This document shows positions 28,439 to 37,375 of a DNA stretch of 64,000 nucleotides, piece by piece. The stretch covers positions 25,153-89,152 of the forward strand of contig CAIOHR010000235.1 of NCBI GenBank assembly GCA_903858115.1, in the 5' to 3' direction. The stretch comes from an uncultured Pirellula sp. Its GTDB lineage: Bacteria > Planctomycetota > Planctomycetia > Pirellulales > Pirellulaceae. The position numbers and the translations under genes are program-made. Below the pieces are notes generated by a model, which worked only from the letters and a program-made list of their open reading frames with translations, ran no database searches and had not been told where the DNA came from. Each line of letters begins with the position of its first letter. The first letter of the stretch is position 1.

Positions 28439-29494
28439 TCATGGCGTTGTTTCTCTGTGCAACCGTCGAATGATTTCTTCGTGGGCAATAAACTTGGGAT
28501 TCGGCTTTCCTTCGAGTTCATGGGTCAAGGAAACGATAGTGTCATTGATGGGTGCTTCACAGCCAATCCTCTTTGCGAGTTTTACGAATTGCCCGTTGAT
28601 GGAGTCGACTTCCGTTTTCTTCCCGCGTCGAAGATCTTGAAGCAATGAGAAGACAATTGGGTTTCTTTCAAAACGAGAATGAATGGCCATTCGAATGATT
28701 TGCCCCAAAAGGGGAATTTCCATTAGGTGCATCAGCTTTTCTAGTCGACTGAGATCGGAGCGACCTGGTATGCGTTCGATTTGGATGCTCGCTTGCTTGA
28801 GCACCGATCTGCATTCGCGAACGATTGGCAGGCCGATATCTCTGCGCCAATGCTTCGCCCCGATCGCCTCGTTTATAAAATTGGAGTTCGACAAACAAGA
28901 AGCATAGCCCAGGGCATTGATCGCGAGCTTATTGTATCGAATCCCAAGAATGTTCTCGTGCAATGCAAAGTGAAGCCCGGGAACACGGATCCCCTGGAAT
29001 AGCGTGGCGACACGACGAGAAGCCTGGTTCGCTTGGTTTCCGTTAGGCCCCCCAAACATTGTCACGCCGTTCAGTTGCATGCTGACCTGTCCAGGCTTCG
29101 TCACGGCCATGTTCGTCGAGGTCATACCCATCACGAGCCTATCGTGAGGAACAAAATCTGCATAGGCCGTATCGTTGATTCCATTCTGAATCGAGATTAC
29201 CGTTGCGTTGCCTAGATAGGAAGCAGCGTCTTCCAGCATCGATTGGGTATCTTGCGATTTGACTGTCACAAAGACGAAATCGCTTCCAGCAATATCGTTG
29301 CAGTTCGACGAACAACCCATCGATACCTTCTTTTGCCCCCAAGGCCCAACGATTTCTACGCACTGATTTCGCATCAGTTCGTCTCCAAAGACTCCGCGCA
29401 CAACCAGTCGAACTTGCAAATCGGATCGAGACTCACGAAGCAAAGCGCCAAACATTGCCCCGATGGCACCTGCCCCTAAAAAACTAACTTTCAT
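28439..29494 (-). CDS. 2-dehydropantoate 2-reductase-like (ApbA/PanE family) protein
   Basis: 351 residues from ATG 29494, where MKVSFLGAGAIGAMFG places the NADPH-binding GxGxxG at residues 8-13; the frame extends to 29515 but this adds only a polar tail. YNKLAINALGY carries the family's catalytic lysine/asparagine pair, and SSNCNDIAGSDFVFVTVKS is the usual strand after the cofactor fold. PanE reduces ketopantoate for coenzyme A synthesis, but many paralogues act on other 2-oxo acids. Nearby biosynthetic genes and the lack of other pan genes make a tailoring role possible. Cytoplasmic. Confidence 0.87.
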   Translation of the reverse strand: MKVSFLGAGAIGAMFGALLRESRSDLQVRLVVRGVFGDELMRNQCVEIVGPWGQKKVSMGCSSNCNDIAGSDFVFVTVKSQDTQSMLEDAASYLGNATVISIQNGINDTAYADFVPHDRLVMGMTSTNMAVTKPGQVSMQLNGVTMFGGPNGNQANQASRRVATLFQGIRVPGLHFALHENILGIRYNKLAINALGYASCLSNSNFINEAIGAKHWRRDIGLPIVRECRSVLKQASIQIERIPGRSDLSRLEKLMHLMEIPLLGQIIRMAIHSRFERNPIVFSLLQDLRRGKKTEVDSINGQFVKLAKRIGCEAPINDTIVSLTHELEGKPNPKFIAHEEIIRRLHRETTP

Positions 29495-29791
29495 GTGCGA
29501 TTCCGACTTTGGCAAATCTCATGGTGTACGACCTGGTCGCTATCAAAATTAATCCAGTTGAAGTCCCATGGACTCACAAACGACATCAATTCTGGTCAGG
29601 CTAGATTTGCGACAAGGAAGAAAAACCCAGTTATCATGATCCCAGGCTTACCCGTTGTCTAGTAGACTCAACTGCGGTAACCTCGGGCCAGAAGACGGAA
29701 ACGCTTCGATGATCAAGATTTGACTCGAGCAGTGTAGCACAGTACCATCGAACCTTCGTCGAAATCCAGATATCCCCATGAGCTACACTCC

Positions 29792-31051
29792 ATGACTTTT
29801 GTTGCAATAGTGCTTTGCGTTGTGGTCGTTTGTTTGGGATGGATGCAACTTTTGCCTGGGTTGATTTTTGCTCGCCTTTTGTTTCAACCTAAACCAGTAG
29901 TTTTGGAGGACGCCCAATGTCCTAAGGCTGCGGTGCTGCTTTCCGTTCGTGGGAACGATCCTTTCCTGGGGGATTGCGTCGCATCGTTGTTACGTCAAGA
30001 CTATCCGACGTTCGACATTCGCATCGTCGTCGACCACGAAACGGATCCCTCTTGGAGGGTGATCCAGGATATCGTCACTCGGATGAATCCCTCAAACGTG
30101 ACTATCTCCGTACTGGGGGAGAAATTTGGAACTTGCACGCTGAAACCTAACAGTCTCCTCCAGGCCCTTTCACAATTGGACGACTCGTACGAGGTCATTG
30201 CCATACTGGATTCTGATGCGGTAACCCATCCGACGTGGCTGAAGGAATTGGTTGCACCTCTCCAGGACGAGACGATCGGAGTAGCATCAGGAAATCGTTG
30301 GTATATGCCACAACGGGCAACGATAGGTTCCCTCGTGCGATACACATGGAACGCAGCGGCGGTAGTGCAGATGTACTTCGGTCACTTTACCTGGGGTGGT
30401 AGTGTAGCGATTCGTGGAAGCGTGGTTCGCAATTCGAAACTGCAGGATCGCTGGAGGCACTCGATTGCAGAAGATACCGCAATCTACGGTGAAGTGCGTG
30501 CATCTGGAATGAAGGCAGCCTTTGTACCTTCGCTGATGATTGTGAATCGAGAGTCATGTGGTCTCCTCGAGTTCTTCGCTTGGATGAAGAGGCAACTCTT
30601 GGTCGGGCGATTGCAACATGCGGGGTGGCACATGGTATTTTGGCACGCGGCTATTACGTCGCTCCTGCTAACAGCGTCCGTTGTCCTCCTCGTCGCTGCT
30701 GTGGCAACGGCGAATAGGCCAGCAGTTATTTGGATGGGAGCTGGGCTCGTTGCCTATACCGTATTGCAGACATCTTTGTTGTTCGTGCTGGAAGCCGGGG
30801 TTCGCAAGACGGCACGTGACCGAAATCAGCCTACAAACTGGATGACGCTTGCGACGCTTGGCAAGCTAGCAATCGCATTGCCATTAACACAGATTTTGTA
30901 TAGTGCTGCAATCCCAACGATTCGATTTATGCGGGATGTATCTTGGCGCGGAGTCAAGTATCGTATCGAGGGGCCTTGGAATATTCGCCTGATTTCCTAT
31001 AAGCCCTTCGAAGCATCAAAACACAAGGAAGAGTCGCAAGCGTCGTTATAA
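29792..31051 (+). CDS. Membrane glycosyltransferase, GT2 (ceramide glucosyltransferase-like)
   Basis: 419 residues. One N-terminal membrane helix (1-28), a GT-A catalytic domain (about 45-250), and three or more C-terminal helices. The catalytic domain has ILDSDAV (DxD metal/nucleotide-sugar site), WGGSVAIRG, EDTAIY and RQLLVGR (the position of the Q/RxxRW-type acceptor motif). The C-terminal VSWRGVKYRIEGPW is typical of the ceramide glucosyltransferase-like branch. It would transfer a sugar to a lipid or polyprenol-type acceptor at the cytoplasmic membrane. It is the only rightward gene among the leftward biosynthetic genes and converges on the ATP-grasp gene with a 42-bp gap; it could glycosylate the cluster's lipid-like product. 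Confidence 0.85.
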   Translation: MTFVAIVLCVVVVCLGWMQLLPGLIFARLLFQPKPVVLEDAQCPKAAVLLSVRGNDPFLGDCVASLLRQDYPTFDIRIVVDHETDPSWRVIQDIVTRMNPSNVTISVLGEKFGTCTLKPNSLLQALSQLDDSYEVIAILDSDAVTHPTWLKELVAPLQDETIGVASGNRWYMPQRATIGSLVRYTWNAAAVVQMYFGHFTWGGSVAIRGSVVRNSKLQDRWRHSIAEDTAIYGEVRASGMKAAFVPSLMIVNRESCGLLEFFAWMKRQLLVGRLQHAGWHMVFWHAAITSLLLTASVVLLVAAVATANRPAVIWMGAGLVAYTVLQTSLLFVLEAGVRKTARDRNQPTNWMTLATLGKLAIALPLTQILYSAAIPTIRFMRDVSWRGVKYRIEGPWNIRLISYKPFEASKHKEESQASL

Positions 31052-31093
31052 ACATGGCTTGGTCGCAAAACAAGCGTCTTCCAAGATGGAAAT

Positions 31094-32335
31094 CTAGCGA
31101 TTTGTATCGGCTTGCTTCATTTGCCGAATAGCTGTGGCACCCTCGGGTGTGAGAGAATAGTTTTCGACGGTCTTTTGAACGAGCCAACCTGCTGCTCGCG
31201 GATTCCAAAGTAACAAACACGTTACCCCAAGGAACGGAAAAATACTCAACCAATCGCTTGACCACCGAGTGATTTCATCGCGGCTATTTTCGTATTCATC
31301 CTCGGATCGCAACAATCGTAGCAACTCGCGCAGGAGTTGAAGCCTGGTAGCACCATGGAGCGCCATCGAAGTTAACGTCAAAAAACCTAGATGTGACTTC
31401 ACTCCGGCATTCCCCATGGATTCGTCTCGTTTCCCCTTTCCAAAAGAGATATCGATCCATGCCTGGCATAAATTGACGCCACTTTCGTATGCGAGGACCG
31501 TTTCCCCAATTCGTGGATTGCATTCGAAAATCGAGCGAAGGTTCGCGCCATCATCATAAACATATTCAAGGCACATGGCACCATGCCAATGCAACTGGGA
31601 GCCAAAACGGGTTATCAATTCCTTCATCTCGGGGTCATGCACCGTAATCTTCGCATTCGCCGATCCCCCCACTCCGATGCTGCGACTTTGGTAAACATGA
31701 AACGCCATTAATTCTCCGTTTTGAAAGACCCCCGTTGCGCCTCGCTTCAATCCACTCGCATGTTGTTGTACGACAACCTGACGTATGCCATCGAACCATT
31801 CACGTCCTTCTAATTCCTTGCCGATCGACTCCATCTCTCTGCGAGAGGGAGCATATCGAACTCCTTGCCCTGCGGTGCTAAAGTCGAGTTTAATCCAACA
31901 AGGAAATTGATCGCAACTCATCAGCTCCTCCTTCGTTTGAACGATACGATAGGCTGGTTGCGGCATACCTGTTTCGTCAAGCAATTGGGAAAACCGAGCT
32001 TTGTTCATTGTTCTGTCAAGCACTTCGAATTGCGGTACTGCCATCGCAATGCGTGACTCGAATATTTGCTGAAAGCGAGAGAGCAAGTAGATTTGTTCAT
32101 GCGTCGGAAAGAGTACGTCGTAGGCCCCCGTTTCGATACGTTCCATGAGGAATTGCAAATAATCGCTAGGTTTGCTCGAAAAGGGTGGGCAACGATGCCA
32201 TCGCTTCACCCATCGCGAAAAACGGCATTGGCAAAGAGACGACGGATCGAGAATATCAATCGTGTGCTGTGGACCTAAACATGTAATCGATTGACGCGCA
32301 GACGTACTGGAGCCATCCGTCATCAAAATCTTCAT
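31094..32335 (-). CDS. ATP-grasp ligase-like protein
   Basis: 413 residues from ATG 32335 (MKILMTDGSSTSARQ), the natural Rossmann-like pre-ATP-grasp start; the frame extends upstream to 32455 without fold features. The ATP-grasp core has PCWIKLDFSTAGQGV (nucleotide-binding lysine and glycine loop), a long segment with LKRGATGVFQNGELMAFHVYQ, GAMCLEYV, and FECNPRIGETV with the metal-binding Glu and Asn. This superfamily makes amide or thioester bonds from carboxylates and ATP. The C-terminal 100 residues are leucine-rich and partly hydrophobic, suggesting membrane association. It is 263 bp downstream of the hydrolase gene on the same strand, so membership in the PKS operon is likely but not certain. 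Confidence 0.85.
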   Translation of the reverse strand: MKILMTDGSSTSARQSITCLGPQHTIDILDPSSLCQCRFSRWVKRWHRCPPFSSKPSDYLQFLMERIETGAYDVLFPTHEQIYLLSRFQQIFESRIAMAVPQFEVLDRTMNKARFSQLLDETGMPQPAYRIVQTKEELMSCDQFPCWIKLDFSTAGQGVRYAPSRREMESIGKELEGREWFDGIRQVVVQQHASGLKRGATGVFQNGELMAFHVYQSRSIGVGGSANAKITVHDPEMKELITRFGSQLHWHGAMCLEYVYDDGANLRSIFECNPRIGETVLAYESGVNLCQAWIDISFGKGKRDESMGNAGVKSHLGFLTLTSMALHGATRLQLLRELLRLLRSEDEYENSRDEITRWSSDWLSIFPFLGVTCLLLWNPRAAGWLVQKTVENYSLTPEGATAIRQMKQADTNR

Positions 32336-32598
32336 GTAGCGTTTCGCGGATTTGGGATGAAAGAGTCGTTCGCTGAAACAGACAGCTCTGCTTCTCAAAT
32401 AAAAATTGAATTCGCGGAAATGGTTCGGATCGGGGTGTGAAGCTTTGCAGCACACTTGTTAGCCTACCACTCCACCACACTATACCTTAACCAATATAAC
32501 CTGTGATGCCGCTTTGGTTCAAGCAATTACCATTGGCTGAACCCAAGCTAGAGTTTCCGGAGCCTCCGCTCTGTCAATTGTTGAACAGGGATCACGTG

Positions 32599-33453
32599 TC
32601 AGGTGTGAATCAAGTGCATGATATGGGTATGTAAATCGTGCAGGTATTTTCTCGGGTCTGGCTCGAACTCGAGCGTATGAGCTGCATCCGGATATTCGAC
32701 GATGGCCTTTTGAGGGGAGGCAACTCGGTCCCAGTACATGCGAGTACGATCGTTGTCAACAATTCGTTCTTGTCCTGCCAGCATCAGAAACATAGGAATC
32801 TGGATTTGCTCCGCACAGGCTCGTACCAAACGATTCAGTTCTAGATCGGCTACCGCAAAGCGAACCGTGATCTTCCTCAACGTGAAAGGATCATCTCGGA
32901 TATAAGTCTTGTAAAACGAGCTCTGGGTAAACAACGCAGGATCACGCAATGGGATCGGAACTCGTTGATTTCCTAATCCCCCCCAGGTTGCCATTCGCAC
33001 CATCCATTGCTTCGTCAACGAAACTTGTTGATATGCGTAGATACCAGGACAAATAAGTCCAACTCCTGCGAGTGCACTCTTGTTGCGGCGTCGATTTATC
33101 GATTGGCGCGCCGCAAGTAGCGCCGCTAGTTTCCCCCCCCAGCTTACTCCCAATACGACGGTTGGAAGCTGACAACTCAACCCATCTAGGTAGTCATCGA
33201 AATCCTGAATCCATTGATCGACATGGGGCGAATCACCGCGATCTCGAAAACTCAGCCCCGATCCCCGGCGATCGAGAGCATGAACTTCTATCGCGTTATC
33301 TGCTAAGTGTTGACAACTACGCAAGTACCAGCCGCTATGACTGACAATTCCGTGAATCAGAATAACACGAACCGAAGCATTCGTCGGTCTCCAAACTCGT
33401 GCTGCCATCGGATAGCCATCGCGAGCTGGTTGATAGTTTATTTCTGGTGCCAT
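32599..33453 (-). CDS. Alpha/beta hydrolase (lysophospholipase-like)
   Basis: 284 residues without a signal. Oxyanion segment ILIHGIVSHSGWY, nucleophile elbow GVSWGG, acid in AGQERIVDND, and histidine in DAAHTLEFEP give a full Ser-Asp-His triad. The pattern (ALDRRGSGLS) is that of monoglyceride lipase or lysophospholipase types. It sits 10 bp after the enolase-family gene on the same strand, within the PKS-GH3 operon, so it may release, trim or edit an acyl product. Its own specificity is unknown. The downstream gap of 263 bp to the ATP-grasp gene might hold a secondary promoter or nothing of note. Confidence 0.88.
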   Translation of the reverse strand: MAPEINYQPARDGYPMAARVWRPTNASVRVILIHGIVSHSGWYLRSCQHLADNAIEVHALDRRGSGLSFRDRGDSPHVDQWIQDFDDYLDGLSCQLPTVVLGVSWGGKLAALLAARQSINRRRNKSALAGVGLICPGIYAYQQVSLTKQWMVRMATWGGLGNQRVPIPLRDPALFTQSSFYKTYIRDDPFTLRKITVRFAVADLELNRLVRACAEQIQIPMFLMLAGQERIVDNDRTRMYWDRVASPQKAIVEYPDAAHTLEFEPDPRKYLHDLHTHIMHLIHT

Positions 33454-33463
33454 CCGTTCGTTG

Positions 33464-34645
33464 CTACCCCCACACCCATCGATTCTCAGCGATTTTCATT
33501 CGCTGGAGAACTCGCTTATCGAGCGTGACACCTATTCCAGGCCGATGCAAGGCCGGAGCGCGTCCACCATAGCCAAATGTAATATCTTCATTCGTCGGAA
33601 GTTCTTGCAAAAGATGGCGGTCGTACGAACCTTCGAGATAACGGATTCCTCGAATGTGCGTTGCCCAATGCCTGCCGGCTGCTGATAGAATTCCTGTCTC
33701 ACCCGGATGGCACCCCAATTGAATCCCAATATCATTCAGGTGCGCATATTCAGCAATTCGAATGCTGTTCACGAATCCGCCGCATTTGGAAAGTCGAATG
33801 TTGAACAAATCGCACGCACCCAACTTCGTAGCCAGCTTTGCATCCTCGAGACTGGTCAGGGATTCGTCCAGCATAACTGGAACCTTCCAGTGCGCTTTGA
33901 ACAGAGGGATCGAATTAAGCTCTTCATGAGGGCAAGGCTGTTCTAGACAACTGATTCGCATGGGCAGGAGTGGCTCGATCTTCTCCGAGACTTTGTCAAC
34001 AGACCATGCTTCATTGGCATCGAGTCGGATGTCCATCTTTGAGCCGAGCCAGAACCGCAATCGCTTGACTCGTTCGGGATCGTTGGCTCCATTGACACCT
34101 ACTTTCACTTTACATTGCTGAAATCCATAGAGTCGCATCTTGATGGCACTCCTACGTTCTTTGGCTACATCGTCTGCGGTGATCGTCGTCGAATAGCGGA
34201 TGAATTTTCTCGCTTCCGCGATCGTGCATTGGGGCTGCAGATGTTTTATTGCTGCGCTAATGGGCTCACCGAACAAACGTCCGAACGCATCAAGGATACT
34301 CAATTCCACTGCACAACGAAGTGCGTTCGATCTGTGATTACGAGGGTCCGGCGCCTGTTGATTAGGGTGAAAACGTTCACAGAGCGCGATCACGTTGGGC
34401 CAATCATGGCACTCCAGATCTAATTGCTGAGCAAGCGGCGTTTCTTTCAACTGCTGCATCGCGCCCTGGGCCGATTCCCCTGTGACATAATCACGCGGGA
34501 CACCTTCCCCCCAACCGGTCGTTCCATCCGCGAGTCGACAACATACCAAAACGTTTTGACTATCCGTTCGCGATGCAGAAGCGTGTTGGATTTTGCGACG
34601 AAGTGGCAATTGAATGACGTAAGCCTGTAACTCGACGATGCGCAT
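33464..34645 (-). CDS. Enolase-superfamily (MLE subgroup) epimerase or cycloisomerase
   Basis: 393 residues, the two-domain enolase fold. Catalytic lysines are in K179-V-K181 and in RLSK (K287) on opposite sides of the barrel, and metal ligands fall at D209 (RLDANEAW), E235 (SCLEQP) and D260 (MLDES). This Lys/Lys layout marks the MLE subgroup: dipeptide epimerases, o-succinylbenzoate synthase, N-acylamino acid racemase, muconate cycloisomerase. A CHPGETGI stretch follows at the eighth strand. Its place between a GH3 ligase and an SDR in one operon favours racemising or epimerising an amino-acid-like or N-acyl amino acid substrate, but that is inference. Gaps of 10 bp on both sides indicate tight operon organisation. 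Confidence 0.88.
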   Translation of the reverse strand: MRIVELQAYVIQLPLRRKIQHASASRTDSQNVLVCCRLADGTTGWGEGVPRDYVTGESAQGAMQQLKETPLAQQLDLECHDWPNVIALCERFHPNQQAPDPRNHRSNALRCAVELSILDAFGRLFGEPISAAIKHLQPQCTIAEARKFIRYSTTITADDVAKERRSAIKMRLYGFQQCKVKVGVNGANDPERVKRLRFWLGSKMDIRLDANEAWSVDKVSEKIEPLLPMRISCLEQPCPHEELNSIPLFKAHWKVPVMLDESLTSLEDAKLATKLGACDLFNIRLSKCGGFVNSIRIAEYAHLNDIGIQLGCHPGETGILSAAGRHWATHIRGIRYLEGSYDRHLLQELPTNEDITFGYGGRAPALHRPGIGVTLDKRVLQRMKIAENRWVWG

Positions 34646-34655
34646 GCGATCGGCC

Positions 34656-35675
34656 TTAGCCTTTCACCAACCGCGGGACCTTCATTTTCCCAGTTGCCCA
34701 CTCGAGTGCATCCGGCATCCCTTGTTGAAAGTCTACTGCTGGCGCATACCCAAGGATGGATGTCGCCTTGTCGATCGAGAAGTCCAGATTCATTGCCATA
34801 AACTTGATGGTAGCTCGCGTCAAAACCGGCGATTCCTTGCTGCCGATCAGGCTTGCCCATCCCTCCACAAAGGGCACCAGAAACTTAACTATCCCCAAGG
34901 GTACGTGACGTGGTATGGGTTTGCCCAAATAGCTTGCCACCGTCGTCAAGTACTCGACGCGCGTGACCAGCCGTTGATCGCGAATATTAAACGTTTGTCC
35001 TACGGCTTTTTCATTGTCGATCGCCAACAAAACAGCATCAACGAAGTTGCCAACATAGGTATTGTTCAGCACCTTCATTCCGTTTCCTAAAAATTTGACA
35101 ATCCCCTGGTCGAATCGCTTGAGCAATCTAGGAATCACGGCTCGCTCTCCTGGTCCATAGGTAAAGCCAGGCCGAAGGATTGTTGCAGGGAATTTGTACT
35201 CATCCATATAGCGTTTGAGTACGATCTCAGCCTCCGCCTTGGTTCGCGTGTATCCGTCGAGGCCTGTCAGGCTTGGCGGAGTCTCTTCGTCCGTCCCGAA
35301 GTGATCGCGAGCAGGATAAACACCGAGCGAACTCACTTGAACCCAACGTCGCAACTGGCCTTTTTGCATGGCACATGTAAGCAAATGTTCAAGCCCGACG
35401 ACATTGATTTGCCGATAGATCTCTGCGGGGCCCCAGTCACCGATATGAGCGGCTGCATGAACCACAACATCTACTCCTTCGAGAGCCATTGGCAAGCTAG
35501 CCTGGTCCGCAAGGTCTCCGATTGCGTACTCAACATCCAGCCCTTGGAGCAATGTGCGATCAGAGTTCTTTCTCGCTAAGACACGAACATTGTAACCCTC
35601 CTCTACTGCTCGTCGAGCTACAAAGCTGCCGATCATACCGGTAGCTCCGGTAACCAAAATGCGTTCGTTTTTCAT
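34656..35675 (-). CDS. NAD-dependent epimerase/dehydratase (3beta-HSD-like SDR)
   Basis: 339 residues from ATG 35675. MKNERILVTGATGMIGSFVA has the extended-SDR nucleotide motif at residues 9-15. The frame runs upstream to 35813 through the GH3 gene and is not used. Then VVVHAAAHIGDW, VQVSSLGVY and GYTRTKAEAE give the Ser and YxxxK catalytic set; the substrate side has LRPGFTYGPGE. It resembles 3beta-hydroxysteroid or 4-decarboxylating dehydrogenases and dihydroflavonol reductases. The start codon overlaps the GH3 stop by 4 bp (ATGA), so the two are translationally coupled. Likely oxidises or reduces a hydroxyl or keto group on the polyketide product; inferred from context. Confidence 0.88.
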   Translation of the reverse strand: MKNERILVTGATGMIGSFVARRAVEEGYNVRVLARKNSDRTLLQGLDVEYAIGDLADQASLPMALEGVDVVVHAAAHIGDWGPAEIYRQINVVGLEHLLTCAMQKGQLRRWVQVSSLGVYPARDHFGTDEETPPSLTGLDGYTRTKAEAEIVLKRYMDEYKFPATILRPGFTYGPGERAVIPRLLKRFDQGIVKFLGNGMKVLNNTYVGNFVDAVLLAIDNEKAVGQTFNIRDQRLVTRVEYLTTVASYLGKPIPRHVPLGIVKFLVPFVEGWASLIGSKESPVLTRATIKFMAMNLDFSIDKATSILGYAPAVDFQQGMPDALEWATGKMKVPRLVKG

Positions 35676-37357
35676 ACCTTGCCGGTACTCGGATTCGCTT
35701 GTGAAGTTGAAGTGATTCGTTCGATAAAGCCGAGTTCGGCAACCAAACAACGATGTTTGTACTCTTCGAAATTTCCGCGGGCCGCGGATTTCCTCTGCCG
35801 AAGCGCTATCCAAGTTCCCGGCTGTACTCGCCGCATAGTGAGTGGCAAGATACGCCCGGATAGACGCTTATCAGCATACTCGAAATTTAGCCTGCCCAGC
35901 TCTTCATCCACACATCGCGCCAGGGTTTGTTGATCGCTAGGGTTCAAAGAGATTTCCGTAAGGAGCACATACGCTGGGCGATCCCGCATCTCGGGTGCAA
36001 TGCAGAATTCGCCGATGTCGATCTGGGTTTGTTGCTGGGCTTGCGTAACAGCAGTTACGATCTGGAACTCGCTAAGTTTTTCGCCAGTGATGCTTGAGAA
36101 GTGGGCTCCTTTGTTCAAAAAGACCAATCGCGGAGCTTTCCCCAGAAAGCCTGTGCAGCGGACTACATCATGAATATCGTAGCGATATAGGCCTGCAGAT
36201 GTTGTTAGCAAGATATAGTAATCCTGTCCTTCTTCCAGTTCATGCGATTGCAAGACTATCGGCTTGTCGCTGTCGATTTCAGCCACAGGAACAAACTCGT
36301 AAAAGTGATGATTGAATTCAATCACACCTTCGCTCGTGCCATCTTGGAGAGGAATGGTCATTCGCCCTTCACTCGCATTCAATCCATGATCGCGCAGGGC
36401 TGGTTTACCGTAGTACTCTTCCAGTTTTGGGATGTAAACGGAAACCGATCCGCCTTGCCATACGGCCAATACAGATAAATGAGGCCAAACATCGCGAGGG
36501 TAGAGTGTCCCTTTCTCGGAAACGATCTTCGCCAGTTCCTTTGCTCGCACTCGCGAATGTGACTTGAAATACGATTGGAATGCCGATCGTGGAGCATCTG
36601 GAAGCGACGACGCGCCAAAGAATGTACCGTCGTGAATGTCTCGAATAAAGTTTTCGGATTGATCGTTCATGAGGCGAGCGAACTCGATCAGCGTGCTCGG
36701 GTTCGCAGTTCCGATCATTCCAACGTGGGGATTGATCATAGCAATTCGAAGAGCGACACAGTGTTTCCAATGGGACTCATTGATCTTGTACACATCGCTC
36801 GGCAGTACAAATCGACTGCGTGCAATCCATGGTGCTGTCTCTGCAACTAAGCCACTGATAGCCCCGCACGGTGTCCCACCCTCGGTAAAGAATTGCTGCC
36901 AATTGCTTCCCAGCTTTAGAGTCTTCTTATTGACCAGATCGGGATGATCACGGTAGGTTCCAACCCCCCACAAGTTCCAACCGTGGCGGTACTCCTCGAA
37001 CGACTCTTGCGTGACAGGTATGAACTTGGACTTATCCGTCGTTCCAGACGTCATGGCAAACATGATCAGCTTCGTACCTGGCCCGAACATCGCAGAGATT
37101 TGCCCCTGCTTGACTTGCTCAATGTACGGTCGATAGTATTCGTAATTAGCAATCGGAACGCGGCGGCGGAAATCCTCTAGGGAACGAATTTCCGAAAACC
37201 CGTGATCGACACCGAAGCGGCTATTGGCATGACGACGAAGCTTCGCAAACAGTACTTGGTGTTGGATTTCTGGTGAGCGCTTGGCATTCTCTGAGAATCG
37301 CTTGAGTTCAAGCGTCCGCAACCATAAATATGCGCGTTTCACAGTTCTATCCAGCAT
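35672..37357 (-). CDS. GH3-family acyl-amido synthetase
   Basis: 561 residues. GH3 enzymes (known best from plants) adenylate an acyl acid and join it to an amino acid. Marks: SGTTDKSKFIP (phosphate-binding ATP motif, about 104-114), GLNASEGRM (ASE motif, about 320), GLYRYDIHDVVRCTGF (position of the canonical GDVV motif, about 385-398, here with HDVV). N-terminal helices from residue 1 and the C-terminal hinge domain make a full-length family member. Directly after the PKS (18 bp) and overlapping the SDR by 4 bp. It is probably the releasing or conjugating ligase for the polyketide acid. Confidence 0.9.
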   Translation of the reverse strand: MLDRTVKRAYLWLRTLELKRFSENAKRSPEIQHQVLFAKLRRHANSRFGVDHGFSEIRSLEDFRRRVPIANYEYYRPYIEQVKQGQISAMFGPGTKLIMFAMTSGTTDKSKFIPVTQESFEEYRHGWNLWGVGTYRDHPDLVNKKTLKLGSNWQQFFTEGGTPCGAISGLVAETAPWIARSRFVLPSDVYKINESHWKHCVALRIAMINPHVGMIGTANPSTLIEFARLMNDQSENFIRDIHDGTFFGASSLPDAPRSAFQSYFKSHSRVRAKELAKIVSEKGTLYPRDVWPHLSVLAVWQGGSVSVYIPKLEEYYGKPALRDHGLNASEGRMTIPLQDGTSEGVIEFNHHFYEFVPVAEIDSDKPIVLQSHELEEGQDYYILLTTSAGLYRYDIHDVVRCTGFLGKAPRLVFLNKGAHFSSITGEKLSEFQIVTAVTQAQQQTQIDIGEFCIAPEMRDRPAYVLLTEISLNPSDQQTLARCVDEELGRLNFEYADKRLSGRILPLTMRRVQPGTWIALRQRKSAARGNFEEYKHRCLVAELGFIERITSTSQANPSTGKV

Positions 37358-37375
37358 TGCGATTCTTCCATGGCT

